A DNA stretch of 64,000 nt from Limiplasma sp036645955 (GCA_036645955.1 JAVXND010000006.1:1-64000); one strand, 5' to 3'. Shown: positions 26,978 to 36,412, counted from the first letter of the stretch. Program-made: numbers and translations. Notes: generated by a model from the sequence alone, not told the origin.

Positions 26978-27165
26978 GGGAAGTCCTCCTTCAATTTTTA
27001 GACGCAAAAATAAGAACTTTGGGGATCCATTCTTGAGGAGCCTGCCGAAGTGCCTATTGTTCGTCGCCTTTTATGATATCATTTTACCATAGATGAAAAA
27101 GAAAAAATGCCTAATTTCGACCATGTTTTATGTAAAAACAGTCATTTGAGCATGGAAATAGAAAC

Positions 27166-28119
27166 TTAGCGCCAACCTTGAAAAGGAGCAATCTGATAAT
27201 TGCGAAGCTTTTGTTCGTAATTTTCGGGGCTTTTACGCCATTGCGTGGGCGTAAGACCCGTTACCTGATGAAAGTTTCGCTCAAATGAGGAGATGCTCGT
27301 GTATCCCACCTGTGAGGAGATGATTTCCATGTTGTATTCAGTTGTGCGAAGCAAATTGCAGGCCATTTCTACACGAACGATATTGATATATTCCAATGGG
27401 CTGATTTTCATAACGGCTTTGAACAGACGACGAAAATGTGTTTCGCTCATATGGCAGTGTTCAGCCAATGCGGAAATGCGAAGGGTGTCGCCATAGTGGG
27501 TTTCAATATCGTTTAGCGCGGCGCTGATGAGCAGGCTTTGTTTATGCCCAATCGGGGTTTCTGTATCGGTTAAATCCTCGCGGCACATGTCCTCACGTGC
27601 AATTTCAATCAGCAATGTGAGCAACAGACCCTTGACGCTGATTTGGTAAAAGCGCTGTTTGGAGCGCATTTCGCGAATAAGGGCAAGAATGGCGTCGTGA
27701 AGCGCAGGGTTATCAGCTGCATGAAGCACAATGGGGGCGCGATACACATGCTTGAGCAGCTTTTGCCCAAAACGGCGCTCTTCTTCAGGAAGACTGTTCA
27801 CAAAGCCTTCCGTATCAATGAAGAGATATTCGTTGCGGCAACACATGAGGTGATCGCTCACCGTGGTGTGGCAAATATTTTGCGGAATAATGGAAAAGAC
27901 GCCAGGCCCATAGGGAACGATTTGATTTTCAAGGGCAAGCATGCCAGTACCTTCATAGCAATAACCAATTTCAAGAATGTTGTGAAAATGCAGAAAAGCT
28001 AAGCCCATTTCTCCATAGGGACGAATCCAATGATCTCCAAGCAACGCCAGCACGGGTACATCCTGCGGAATCTCATAAAATCGATATTCAACCGTTTGCC
28101 GTGTTGCGCTCGCAGCCAT
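27166..28119 (-). CDS. AraC-family transcriptional regulator
   Basis: 317 residues: an N-terminal cupin-type sensing domain (HFHNILEIGYCYEGTG) and a C-terminal double helix-turn-helix (ISALAEHCHMSETHFRRLFK and SSQVGYTSISSFERNFHQ, ending GLTPTQWR). It lies directly upstream of the sugar-binding protein gene on the same strand and is the obvious candidate regulator of the galactoside operon. It starts 6 bases after the stop of the epimerase gene and lacks a strong ribosome binding site, so it may be translated by coupling. Confidence 0.93.
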   Translation of the reverse strand: MAASATRQTVEYRFYEIPQDVPVLALLGDHWIRPYGEMGLAFLHFHNILEIGYCYEGTGMLALENQIVPYGPGVFSIIPQNICHTTVSDHLMCCRNEYLFIDTEGFVNSLPEEERRFGQKLLKHVYRAPIVLHAADNPALHDAILALIREMRSKQRFYQISVKGLLLTLLIEIAREDMCREDLTDTETPIGHKQSLLISAALNDIETHYGDTLRISALAEHCHMSETHFRRLFKAVMKISPLEYINIVRVEMACNLLRTTEYNMEIISSQVGYTSISSFERNFHQVTGLTPTQWRKSPENYEQKLRNYQIAPFQGWR

Positions 28120-28125
28120 CTTTTT

Positions 28126-29190
28126 TTAAGCCCCTGCCAGCGCACGCTTGCGGCTATGGCGTATGCGCTTTGCGCGCCGCTTGCCGCCGCCGCCGCGCCT
28201 AGGCGGCGTGCCGTTGCTCAAAAGCCATTCCACCGTATCTGCAATGGTGAGCTTTAAATCACGCGGTTGGTAGCGCAGCTCCATGGTGGCCTTGTCGTGG
28301 GAAAAACGGTCGTTGCCGGCAAGCGCGTGCAAGGAGTAGCTTGTATACAGCGGCCTGCGGCCAAAAAGCTTGGCAAAGAAGGAAAATATGGGCGCAAAAG
28401 CCTTGGCCAGCCACATGGGCAGTGTGGGCAGTGCTCGCCCGCCTGCGCAGTAACGCACCATGCGCAATACGTCTTTGATTTCGTAATGGCGGTTGGAGAG
28501 GATATAGCATTCGCCCCTGCGGCCAGTCAGCGCCGCTTCAATGCAGCCAAGCGCCACATCGCGCACATCCACCATATCATAACCGCCGTGTACACAAGCG
28601 GGCAGCTTGCCTGTAATGTAATCTCGAATCATTTGTACCAAGTGGTTGCCTGCACTGTCATAGGGGCCGATAATGCCCGACGGGTGCACCACCACGGCAT
28701 CAAAGCCTTCCTTTGCGGCGTTTAACACCAGCTGGGTGGCTTCTGCTTTGGTTTTGGCATAGTTGCCGAGCACGCGATCGGCTGAAAAATCGTTCAGCTC
28801 GGAAAGCACACAGCTTTTATCATCATCGGGAATGGCGTGTACCGAGCTTACATGCACCATGCGTTTGATTTGGTTTGACATGCACATCGCCAGCACATTG
28901 CGGGTACCGTCCACATTAACGCGGTGTAGCAGCTCAAAGGGTTTGTCGCCAATGTCAATCAGCCCTGCGGTGTGGATGAGGATGGTTTGCGCGGGGTCGG
29001 TTTCTTCAAAAAGGGGTTCAAGGGTTTCGGGTTTTGTAACGTCGCCAAAAAAATAGCGAACGTTTTGATGATCCTTTACTTGCTCGCCAACCAGTGCCAG
29101 ACCGCGTACCTCGCACGCCTTGCCTTCTAGCATGCGCACGATGGTTCCGCCCAAATGGCCTGCGGCACCGGTGATGATATAGGTTCTCAT
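28126..29190 (-). CDS. NAD-dependent epimerase/dehydratase (extended SDR)
   Basis: 355 residues. Rossmann motif TGAAGHLG (residues 7-14), DVT after the third strand, and catalytic YAKTK with an upstream VHVSSVHAI. This places it in the extended short-chain dehydrogenase group acting on nucleotide sugars or similar compounds; the substrate is unknown. The C-terminus ends in an odd Arg/Lys-rich tail (about 25 residues, starting PPRRGGGGKRR). An ATG at 29196 is also possible. Transcribed divergently from a TetR gene that probably controls it. Confidence 0.88.
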   Translation of the reverse strand: MRTYIITGAAGHLGGTIVRMLEGKACEVRGLALVGEQVKDHQNVRYFFGDVTKPETLEPLFEETDPAQTILIHTAGLIDIGDKPFELLHRVNVDGTRNVLAMCMSNQIKRMVHVSSVHAIPDDDKSCVLSELNDFSADRVLGNYAKTKAEATQLVLNAAKEGFDAVVVHPSGIIGPYDSAGNHLVQMIRDYITGKLPACVHGGYDMVDVRDVALGCIEAALTGRRGECYILSNRHYEIKDVLRMVRYCAGGRALPTLPMWLAKAFAPIFSFFAKLFGRRPLYTSYSLHALAGNDRFSHDKATMELRYQPRDLKLTIADTVEWLLSNGTPPRRGGGGKRRAKRIRHSRKRALAGA

Positions 29191-29225
29191 TACCATACAC
29201 TTCCTTTTAATATCGTACAGCTATG

Positions 29226-29275
29226 TTGATTATCCTCACCATCTGTATTATAATCAAAGCGTACGAAAATGACAA
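29226..29275. promoter_or_regulatory. Overlapping divergent promoters with palindromic operator
   Basis: Plus strand: TTGATT, 17 bases, TATAAT (29226-29254). Minus strand: TTGTCA, 17 bases, TATAAT (29247-29275). The two -10 boxes overlap in ATTATAAT. An 8-bp inverted repeat TTGATTAT/ATAATCAA (29226-29233 and 29250-29257) covers the plus promoter. Only one direction could be occupied by polymerase at a time. Confidence 0.7.
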
Positions 29276-29400
29276 TCATCACTTGAGGCGTAAATGCACA
29301 GTTGCTGAACAACCGCTTGATGAAATGTTGATTTGAAAGGCAAATGGGCAAAATATTTTCAAGGTCAATCAGCGTGGTTTTGGAAAGGATGGTTTGATTC

Positions 29401-29979
29401 ATGAAAACGGACGGAATGGATCATCGTGTGCGAGTGACGCAGGAGTTGATACGCAAGGCTTTCACAGAGCTGTTTACAAAAAAGCCCATTCAAAGCATAT
29501 CCATTAAGGAGCTGTGCGAGCGTGCGGGCATCAATCGGGGCACGTTTTATGCACATTATCAGGATATTTACGACCTTCGCGACCAGATGCAGGAGGATAT
29601 GTACCGCGATATTCAGCAAACCCTCAGCCCCTTGCTTGGCGAGGATGCGCATGCTTCGCAGATGGAAATTACGGTGGGCGTTTTTCAGTGGATGAAGGAA
29701 AACAGCGATTTGTGCGCCATGGTGCTGGGCGAGTATGGCGACAAGGCTTTTTTGTTGAAGGTCATCAATCTGGGGCGCATTGTGTGCAAGGATAATTACC
29801 TGAGAAGCTTTACAAATGCGTCGCCAGAGCGCATTGAGTGGTTTTATGCCTTTGCAAGCTCTGGCTGTATTGGGCTTTTGCGCAAATGGCTGTTGGAAAA
29901 TATGGAAACGCCCGCGAGGGAAATCGCGGGCATGGCGGAGCAGTTGATTGTAAACGGCTTGGGCTATTTGCAGGGGTAA
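29401..29979 (+). CDS. TetR-family transcriptional regulator
   Basis: 192 residues with an N-terminal TetR helix-turn-helix (SIKELCERAGINRGTFYAHYQDIYDL) and a helical C-terminal domain of the kind found in DhaS-like regulators. It is divergent from the epimerase gene and sits behind a 140-base leader. It likely represses itself and the epimerase through the palindrome at 29226-29257. The inducer is unknown. AAAGGAT upstream of the ATG is a moderate ribosome binding site. Confidence 0.9.
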   Translation: MKTDGMDHRVRVTQELIRKAFTELFTKKPIQSISIKELCERAGINRGTFYAHYQDIYDLRDQMQEDMYRDIQQTLSPLLGEDAHASQMEITVGVFQWMKENSDLCAMVLGEYGDKAFLLKVINLGRIVCKDNYLRSFTNASPERIEWFYAFASSGCIGLLRKWLLENMETPAREIAGMAEQLIVNGLGYLQG

Positions 29980-29990
29980 GGGTAAGGTGC

Positions 29991-31079
29991 TTACCTGCTT
30001 CGCCGCCCCGTTTGCACAGTAATGGCGTGCGCAGGGCACATTTCCTGACAGCAAAAGCAGGAAATACAGCCCTTGCGCCCAATAACCGCCTTGCGCTTCA
30101 CAATTTGAATGATGTGCTTGGGGCAGGACTCTGCACAGCGCCCACAGCCGATACAGCTGGCTGTGATTACGCAGGGAAAGGTTGTTTTGCGCCCGCATAG
30201 GCGGTGAAACAGCCCGTTTGGCGTGAACAGCTTTTCACCCTTGGTAATGGAATCAGGCAACACAAAGGGCGGTGCGGCAGGTGTGAGCGGATCGCCCGCA
30301 AGCGCGGTTTCTGCGCTTAGCAGGCCAAGGGTACGCGACAGGCGCACGGTAGGCACCGCAATGGGTCGAAGCCCCATGAGCAAAGCGGCTTGCTCGTCCA
30401 AAGCATAGATGTCACACGAGGCAAGCGTTACCCCCATGCGGCGGATGGAGCCGCCGCTGGGGCCGTTGCCCTCCATGCAATCCACGGCATCGAGCAGGGT
30501 GAGGGTAGGCGCAACGGCTTGCGAAAGCTTTAAGAGCATTTCGGAAAAGGAGTCGATGGTAGGTTTGATGCAATGCAGCTCGGGCTTGCGTAAACCGGGG
30601 ATACAGCCAAAGAGGTTCTTGACCCCTGCCGTCATGACTGTAAGCCCATGCGTTTTGAGCTTTGCGCAATTGATAATGAAATCTGCCTGCGCAATGGGCT
30701 GAATGAGCGTGAAGCCGCCGCGCTCAAAAAAGGAAGTGTCCTCGTTGAGGGTGACGAGCTTTTCAAGCTCCAAAAGGCCGCAGGCGGCATAGAGCTTGCG
30801 CAGTGCGGGCGCGGTGTAGAGGCCGCCAGGGCTGTCTGCCAAGGTAATTTTTTGCACGCCCTGCGCATGGAGATAGCGGGCAACCGCCAGCAGCAACGCG
30901 GGATGTGTGGTAACGGCCAAGGACGGATCTCTTGCGGCGAGCAGGTTGGGTTTCAAAAGCACGCGTGTAGCGGGCGTAAGAAATTGCGCCGCGTGAAGCG
31001 CTTCAAAATGTGCGGCAACGGCGCGGTCGAGCGCCTCGGCTGAATAATCAGAGGTTGCTTGAACCGATACGGTGGACAT
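29991..31079 (-). CDS. DUF362 protein with two 4Fe-4S clusters
   Basis: 362 residues. The DUF362 domain (about 1-270; VLLKPNLL, ADSPGG, INCAKLKTHGLTVMTAGVKNLFG) is followed by a ferredoxin domain with CIGCGRCAESC and CISCFCCQEMC, so two 4Fe-4S clusters. These proteins are common in anaerobes as redox or metal-handling proteins; the reaction is unknown. AGGGAGA upstream of the ATG. It follows the TetR gene convergently, with 11 bases between stops and no room for a classical terminator. Confidence 0.9.
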   Translation of the reverse strand: MSTVSVQATSDYSAEALDRAVAAHFEALHAAQFLTPATRVLLKPNLLAARDPSLAVTTHPALLLAVARYLHAQGVQKITLADSPGGLYTAPALRKLYAACGLLELEKLVTLNEDTSFFERGGFTLIQPIAQADFIINCAKLKTHGLTVMTAGVKNLFGCIPGLRKPELHCIKPTIDSFSEMLLKLSQAVAPTLTLLDAVDCMEGNGPSGGSIRRMGVTLASCDIYALDEQAALLMGLRPIAVPTVRLSRTLGLLSAETALAGDPLTPAAPPFVLPDSITKGEKLFTPNGLFHRLCGRKTTFPCVITASCIGCGRCAESCPKHIIQIVKRKAVIGRKGCISCFCCQEMCPAHAITVQTGRRSR

Positions 31080-31109
31080 GAGGCAACATCTCCCTATTTT
31101 TGATAAGTG

Positions 31110-32138
31110 TTACGCATGATCGCTTTGTAAAATCCCATCCAATTGAAGCATGGCGCTCTCTGCACTGCCCTCCTGCGAAACGCGGCCGCTTTTGAGCTCG
31201 TATTCCAGCTGGAGCAAATAATCATAGGCTTTTCGAAGCTGTGCCTTGTTAAATTGGCGTGCCTGCTGCTGTGTGCGCGAAACCGCAAAGGGGGGAATGC
31301 CAAGCAGGGCGGCTTGCGATTCTGCGGGAGAACGCTCCTCCATGAGACAGCGCATATGGTAGAGAATGCGGTATTGCCGAAGAAGCATGGCCAAAATGCC
31401 AATGCGGTCTTCACCTGAACGGAGCATATCGCGCAAAAGGCCAAAAGCCTCGTTGTTTTTGCCCGCTACCTGCGCATCCACCATTTGAAATACCGTACAT
31501 TCGGCGGAACGGGTGCAAACTGCGTCGATATCCTCGGGGGTGACGGTTTCGCGCTCGCCTAAATAGCTGGCGAGCTTGTCCATTTCCTGCTTGAGCAGGG
31601 CGGCATCCCTGCCTACGGTGAAGGTGAGCTTCGAGGCGACCATGGCATCCATCTGCTTACCCGTGCGCCGCATGGTTTTTTGCGCCCAGCTGATGCATTC
31701 TGAATCGCTCATGGGTGAAAAATCAACAATGGCTTTTTTCTTTTTTAGCAGGGTATAGAGCTTCTTGCGGCCATCTGCCTTGCCCTTGACATAAAACACA
31801 AGGCAGGTGGAGGGGGGGATGCGGGCAATGTATTCCGTGAACGCGGCGGCCTTGTTTTCATCCTCAGCCTTGCGCCCCGCTATGAGCAGGGTACATTCGC
31901 GCACAATCACCACACGCTTTTCACCCATGAAGGGGAGCGTTTCTGCGGCGGCAATCAGCGTGCCTGCATCAGGGTCGGTTAAATCGGTCAGGTTCATTTC
32001 CTCAAGCCCCTGCGGCAATACCTTGGCGCAAAGCTGTACAAGCCCCTGCTGCTTGATGTATTCCTCCGTGCCTTCAAACAGGTAGCAGTCGGAAAGACTG
32101 CCTGTTTTGATGGATGCAAAAAAATCGTTGTGGTTCAT
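31110..32138 (-). CDS. holA: DNA polymerase III delta subunit
   Basis: 342-residue clamp-loader subunit that opens the sliding clamp. The N-terminal RecA-like domain (DCYLFEGTEEYIKQQ, MGEKRVVIVREC), central lid (SYLGERETVTPEDIDAVC) and C-terminal collar helices (ILAMLLRQYRILYHMRCL) follow the family. The ATG at 32138 overlaps the comEC stop (ATGA), with GAGGAG 6 bases upstream. The order comEC-holA is common in Bacillota. Confidence 0.93.
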   Translation of the reverse strand: MNHNDFFASIKTGSLSDCYLFEGTEEYIKQQGLVQLCAKVLPQGLEEMNLTDLTDPDAGTLIAAAETLPFMGEKRVVIVRECTLLIAGRKAEDENKAAAFTEYIARIPPSTCLVFYVKGKADGRKKLYTLLKKKKAIVDFSPMSDSECISWAQKTMRRTGKQMDAMVASKLTFTVGRDAALLKQEMDKLASYLGERETVTPEDIDAVCTRSAECTVFQMVDAQVAGKNNEAFGLLRDMLRSGEDRIGILAMLLRQYRILYHMRCLMEERSPAESQAALLGIPPFAVSRTQQQARQFNKAQLRKAYDYLLQLEYELKSGRVSQEGSAESAMLQLDGILQSDHA

Positions 32139-34510
32139 TGAGGGCTCCTCACTTTGTAGGGGGTTACGCAGAGCTGACCCCCTTGAATGGTGATGGTGAT
32201 ATCGCCTGTGGCATTGGTGCGGCAAAGCGTGATGCCATGCGCATTCAGGCGGTCGAGCGTTTTTGGGCTCGGGAGTGCCTTGGCACCTGCCGAACAGCTT
32301 ACAAGCGCAATGCGGGGACGGACAAAATCCAAAAAATCATCGCCGGTGCTTTTTGCACTGCCGTGATGCGCAACCTTGAGCACGTCACAGGGTACAGCGG
32401 CGTAGCTTTCGTAAACACCGTTCAAGTCGCTTGTGCTAAGCAGGGTATAGCCTTTCAAATCAAGGGACAGCACCAATGGCAGGTCGTTTGCATCCTGAAA
32501 GCGGCGAATGGTTTCACGCTTTGGCCAAAGCACATGGACCGTAGCTTCATTGTAGCGCAGTTCGTCGCCTGCCGCAAGCTCTTTCATGGGAATTCCAGCC
32601 TTGCCAAGCGCGGCGGTGACGCTCAAAAAAGAAGGATGCAGAATTTGCAATTCGGCGTTTATGGGCAAATACACCTGCCGAATGCCAATGCCTTGCTCCA
32701 GCAGATGGTGTACCCCCGCCGCGTGGTCGGGGTGTAAATGCGTCAGGTAGAGCGCATCCAAGTCGCGCCCCTCGCTTAGCAGATAATCCGCAACCGCTAC
32801 GCCGTCACTGCCCACATCAATGGCGATGGTTTGGTCACCGTCAAACAAAAGCGCCGCATCCTCCTGACCCACCGCAAGCTGAATATAGCGAAGCTTTTGA
32901 GGGCGTGCGGCATAGGCTCCCCCTGCCATCAGCACGGCTATGAGCAAAGCGGCGCAGGCTCTGCGGAGCGTTTGGCCGCGCAGAAAGCGAGAAAAAATCA
33001 AAATACAAAGCACAGCGCCCAGCACCACAAGCATGGGGGCGGAGGGTACGCGGATGGAGGCGTAGGGCAATGCGGCCAACAGGGAAACAGCGGCCTGCAG
33101 TCCGTTGCCCATCCCTTTGGCAAGCGCGCCTATGGCCATACCAAGCAGGGGAATGGGGGCAAACAGCAACGCCAGAAAATACAGCGGAATCAACAGCCCC
33201 ACATATGGGATCAGCAGAAGGTTGATGAACACACCATAGAGCGGCAAACGGTGGAAGGTAATGGCGGTGGGCAGCAGCACGCCAATCTGGGCGGCTAAGG
33301 ATAGGCAGAAAGCATCCCTTGGCCTGCCCAAATGGCGCATGAGCGCATCCCCAAACCGACGAAGCCCTGACCGGTGTGCGCGAGCCTCGCGTTGCTTTGG
33401 CGGAAAAGCACGGTCAATGGCATCAACAAATACGGGCATGAGCAGCGCAATGCTTGTGACCGCTGAAAAGCTAAGCACAAAGCCCGCCGAATAGGCTTGC
33501 AGAGGATCGTCAAGGAGCACAATCAGCATGGCGGCGGCAATGGTTGTGAGCGGATCAGGCATGCGCCCCACCCGTGAGGCAAGCAGGGAAAAAAGAAGCA
33601 TGACCGTGGCGCGGATGGAGGAGGCAGAAAAGCCTGTGAGTGCGCAGTAGCCCATTAAAAACAAACCGACAATGGGTATTTGAGCGCTTTTGCGAAGCTT
33701 GACAGCGTTTAACAGCACCATGAGCAAGCTGCCCAACAGCCCCACATGCATGCCAGATACGGACATGATATGCGCAATGCCGAGGGTTTGAAAGGCCTTG
33801 ATTTCCTCATCGGCTAGCCCCTCGCGGTTGTTGAGGAGCATGGCCATGGCAAGCGGCGCACCCGAGCCCATGGTTTTGCTAAGCATAGCCCCCAATGCGG
33901 ATTGTATGCGGAACGCACCGTTTTTCCACGACGCGGTTTGGGGCGTGTTTTCAAACTGAAGCTTTTTGGAGGTGGTAATGCCAAAGGTCATACCGTTTTG
34001 AAGCATCCAAAGCCGAAAATCGGAGTGCGGAGCGCCGCTTTTGCCTTCGGGCAGGTAAACGCGCCCCGTAAATCGGAGCTGTGCGCCATCGTAAAGCATG
34101 GGCGGCGCATCCTTCCAATAGACGGAGCAATAGGCTTTTCCTTTCTGCCTTTGCCCATTTAAGGAAACCTCCGTCAAGGTAAAGCCAATGCGATCTGCGG
34201 CGCGCGGCTTGGCTTGACCGTACACATAGCCTGTGATTTCATACTCGCCAGGCAGGGGCTGTGTGGGTGACAGGCTTGCCTGCGCCCTTAACACACCCAG
34301 CGCAAACACACACAGGAGCAACGCATAAGCCGCACGCTTGCCCAGCAGGCGAAGCAATAGAAAAAGCGCCGCGCCAAAAAGGCACAGCACCCAAAGCCAC
34401 AAGCCAGCATCCAAATTGACCGCAAAAATACAACCCGCTAAAAATGCGAGCGATGCCAATAAAATGACATGATTATGTTCGCAAGGGCATGGAAGCGGAC
34501 GGCTTGGCAT
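32135..34510 (-). CDS. comEC: ComEC/Rec2 DNA uptake channel
   Basis: 791-residue polytopic membrane protein that carries single-stranded DNA across the membrane in natural competence. It has N-terminal helices and an OB-like domain, a competence domain with many helices (MSVSGMHVGLLGSLL, GFSASSIRATVM), and a C-terminal metallo-beta-lactamase-like domain with the intact metal motif THLHPDH and VAHHGS. ATG 34510 is chosen; an upstream TTG lies in a purine-rich stretch. Presence of comEC suggests but does not prove competence. Confidence 0.93.
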   Translation of the reverse strand: MPSRPLPCPCEHNHVILLASLAFLAGCIFAVNLDAGLWLWVLCLFGAALFLLLRLLGKRAAYALLLCVFALGVLRAQASLSPTQPLPGEYEITGYVYGQAKPRAADRIGFTLTEVSLNGQRQKGKAYCSVYWKDAPPMLYDGAQLRFTGRVYLPEGKSGAPHSDFRLWMLQNGMTFGITTSKKLQFENTPQTASWKNGAFRIQSALGAMLSKTMGSGAPLAMAMLLNNREGLADEEIKAFQTLGIAHIMSVSGMHVGLLGSLLMVLLNAVKLRKSAQIPIVGLFLMGYCALTGFSASSIRATVMLLFSLLASRVGRMPDPLTTIAAAMLIVLLDDPLQAYSAGFVLSFSAVTSIALLMPVFVDAIDRAFPPKQREARAHRSGLRRFGDALMRHLGRPRDAFCLSLAAQIGVLLPTAITFHRLPLYGVFINLLLIPYVGLLIPLYFLALLFAPIPLLGMAIGALAKGMGNGLQAAVSLLAALPYASIRVPSAPMLVVLGAVLCILIFSRFLRGQTLRRACAALLIAVLMAGGAYAARPQKLRYIQLAVGQEDAALLFDGDQTIAIDVGSDGVAVADYLLSEGRDLDALYLTHLHPDHAAGVHHLLEQGIGIRQVYLPINAELQILHPSFLSVTAALGKAGIPMKELAAGDELRYNEATVHVLWPKRETIRRFQDANDLPLVLSLDLKGYTLLSTSDLNGVYESYAAVPCDVLKVAHHGSAKSTGDDFLDFVRPRIALVSCSAGAKALPSPKTLDRLNAHGITLCRTNATGDITITIQGGQLCVTPYKVRSPQ

Positions 34511-34544
34511 AAGCGCGTTCTTCTTTCTTTTACAAATCAATCAA

Positions 34545-35021
34545 TCAGGCGGACGTGATCAGGCATACGGCATGCGCGGTTATGCCAAGCCCTTGCCCCT
34601 CAAAGCCTAGCTCCTCGGTGGTGGTTGCCTTCACGCTTACCTGTGACAGCGGTACCGTAAGCACAGCCGCAAGCCTTGCGCGCATGTCGTCGATGTAGGG
34701 GCGCAGCTTTGGGCGCTGTGCAACAATGGTTACATCCGCATTGCAAAGCGAAAAGCCGTTTTCCTTCAAGCACGCCATGACCGCCTTGAGCAAAACAAGG
34801 GAATCTGCGCCGCGATAGCGCTCGTCCGTATCGGGAAAAAGCTTGCCGATATCGCCTAGTGCCGCCGCGCCCAAGAGCGCATCCATGAGGGCATGGGTGG
34901 CGACATCCGCATCGCTATGGCCTAACAAACCAAGAGAATGGGGAACCTCCACACCGCACAAAATCAGCTTGCGGCCCTCCACAAGCTTGTGTACGTCCAT
35001 ACCATGTCCAATGCGAATCAT
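34545..35021 (-). CDS. ispF: 2-C-methyl-D-erythritol 2,4-cyclodiphosphate synthase
   Basis: 158-residue enzyme of the MEP isoprenoid pathway that forms the cyclic diphosphate. Metal ligands appear in GHGMDVHKL (Asp9, His11) and in the HSDADVATHALMDALLGA signature. ALGDIGKLFPD and ATTTEELGF are typical. Overlaps the ispD stop by four bases. Confidence 0.96.
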   Translation of the reverse strand: MIRIGHGMDVHKLVEGRKLILCGVEVPHSLGLLGHSDADVATHALMDALLGAAALGDIGKLFPDTDERYRGADSLVLLKAVMACLKENGFSLCNADVTIVAQRPKLRPYIDDMRARLAAVLTVPLSQVSVKATTTEELGFEGQGLGITAHAVCLITSA

Positions 35022-35719
35022 CCGTTTGCCTCCTGAGCGCTTCGCCGCGCCAAAATGGCTTCGGCAAGAGCCAAGTCAATGGGCGTGGTGAGCTTTAGGT
35101 TTTCGCGGTCGCCCTGTGCCAAAAACACAGGCATGCCCGCATGCTCAAGCAATGCCGCGTCATCGGTGGCGCGGTACCCATCCTGCGCGGCTTTTTCATG
35201 CGCCGCAAGGAGGGATTTTACCAAAAAGCCCTGAGGGGTTTGCATGGCGTAAAGCTCGTTGCGATCGAGCGTTTCAAGCACTTCACCGCTTGATCTGGCT
35301 CGCTTGATGGTATCGGTTACAGACACGGCGGCTATGCCTGAACCGTGAACAGCAACGGATTCCAGCACGCGCGTAATGACGGCTTCACTCACCATAGCGC
35401 GTGCGCCATCGTGTACAAGCACAATTTCGGCATCGCTTGGCAAGGCGGCCAGCCCGTTTGCAACGGAGGCCTGCCGATCCTCCCCGCCTGTGACCACCGC
35501 AAGCACAAAGCGAGAGAGGCCAAAGCGGGAAAGGATTCCTTGCATATCCTCCGTTTCGCCCTTGCCGGCAACCACCACAGCGCCTGCACACAGCGCCGAA
35601 AAGGGCGCAATCGCGCGAACAATGGCAGGTATGCCGCGCAATGGCAGAAAAACCTTGTTAATGCCCGCATCCATGCGGCAGCCGGTGCCGCCGCCTAAAA
35701 CCAAAGCATAGCTTTTCAT
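35018..35719 (-). CDS. ispD: 2-C-methyl-D-erythritol 4-phosphate cytidylyltransferase
   Basis: 233-residue MEP pathway enzyme that attaches CMP. The glycine-rich nucleotide loop is GGGTGCRM (usual form AAGxGxRM), followed by KVFLPLRGIP; VLVHDGARAMVS and QTPQGF are the other conserved motifs. The ATG at 35719 is used, as the longer frame starts within the AAGGGGG ribosome binding site. Operon ispD-ispF. Confidence 0.95.
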   Translation of the reverse strand: MKSYALVLGGGTGCRMDAGINKVFLPLRGIPAIVRAIAPFSALCAGAVVVAGKGETEDMQGILSRFGLSRFVLAVVTGGEDRQASVANGLAALPSDAEIVLVHDGARAMVSEAVITRVLESVAVHGSGIAAVSVTDTIKRARSSGEVLETLDRNELYAMQTPQGFLVKSLLAAHEKAAQDGYRATDDAALLEHAGMPVFLAQGDRENLKLTTPIDLALAEAILARRSAQEANG

Positions 35720-35754
35720 GGTAGGGTTTTCCCCCTTCAAGTGTTTGCAAGCAC

Positions 35755-36033
35755 TTATTCTTGGCCGCGCTCCGCCTTGGTTTGCGCATCCTCGTCAAGC
35801 ACCTCATACATGTCCTGCGCGTTTTCCTTGCGCACAACTTCTTTGACGCTTACAATGCGATATTTGCCCAAGCGGTTGCCAAAGCGAATTTCAAGCAAAT
35901 CGCCCTCTTTGACATCCGCCGCAGGCTTGGCAACTCTGCCGTTGAGCGATACGCGGCCGCCGGAGCAGGCATCGTTGGCAACAGTGCGGCGCTTGATGAT
36001 GCGGGACACCTTTAAAAATTTGTCTAAACGCAT
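35755..36033 (-). CDS. rqcP: S4-domain RNA-binding protein, RqcP type
   Basis: 92-residue single S4 domain protein beginning MRLDKFLKVSRIIKRR, as in RqcP (YabO), which binds stalled 50S subunits with RqcH and supports poly-alanine tailing in ribosome quality control. AAAGGAG precedes the ATG at 36033; the longer frame runs into the terminator of the upstream hup gene. Order mazG-hup-rqcP is a conserved Clostridia cluster. Confidence 0.9.
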   Translation of the reverse strand: MRLDKFLKVSRIIKRRTVANDACSGGRVSLNGRVAKPAADVKEGDLLEIRFGNRLGKYRIVSVKEVVRKENAQDMYEVLDEDAQTKAERGQE

Positions 36034-36067
36034 GGGGATACACTCCTTTGATACATTGGAAAAAAGA

Positions 36068-36095
36068 AACGTCCGCATCAAAAGACGCGAACGTT
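36068..36095 (-). terminator. Terminator after hup
   Basis: 12-base arms (36068-36079 and 36084-36095) with two wobble pairs and a 4-base loop, followed on the minus strand by TTTCTTTTTT. It lies in the leader of rqcP, so rqcP probably depends on read-through or on a promoter within the hup region. A second small stem, ACCGCT/AGCGGT, lies just before it. Confidence 0.8.
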
Positions 36096-36136
36096 TTCAC
36101 CGCTATTGGAAACAGCGGTACGTAACCAAGAAAGTC

Positions 36137-36412
36137 TTACTTGTTAACGCAATCCTTCAGAGCCTTACCAGCTTTGAAAATGGGCGCTTTAGAAGCATCA
36201 ATCTTGATCTGCTCGCCAGTGCGGGGGTTGCGAGCCATGCGGGCGGGACGATTGCGAACTTCGAAGGAACCGAAGCCAACAACCTGAACCTTTTCATCGG
36301 AAGCCAGCGCTTCACTGATGACTTCTGTCACGGCGGCAAGAGCCTTTTCGGCATCTTTCTTGGAAAAACCAGTCTTCTTAACGATAGCGGCAGTCAATTC
36401 AGCTTTGTTCAT
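36137..36412 (-). CDS. hup: HU-family nucleoid protein
   Basis: 91 residues, the usual HU size. The DNA-binding arm has FEVRNRPARMARNPRTGEQI, and the N-terminal helices begin MNKAELTAAIVKKTGFSKKD. It bends and compacts DNA as a dimer. AAGGAGG lies 10 bases ahead of the ATG; its own terminator allows strong separate expression. Confidence 0.97.
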   Translation of the reverse strand: MNKAELTAAIVKKTGFSKKDAEKALAAVTEVISEALASDEKVQVVGFGSFEVRNRPARMARNPRTGEQIKIDASKAPIFKAGKALKDCVNK

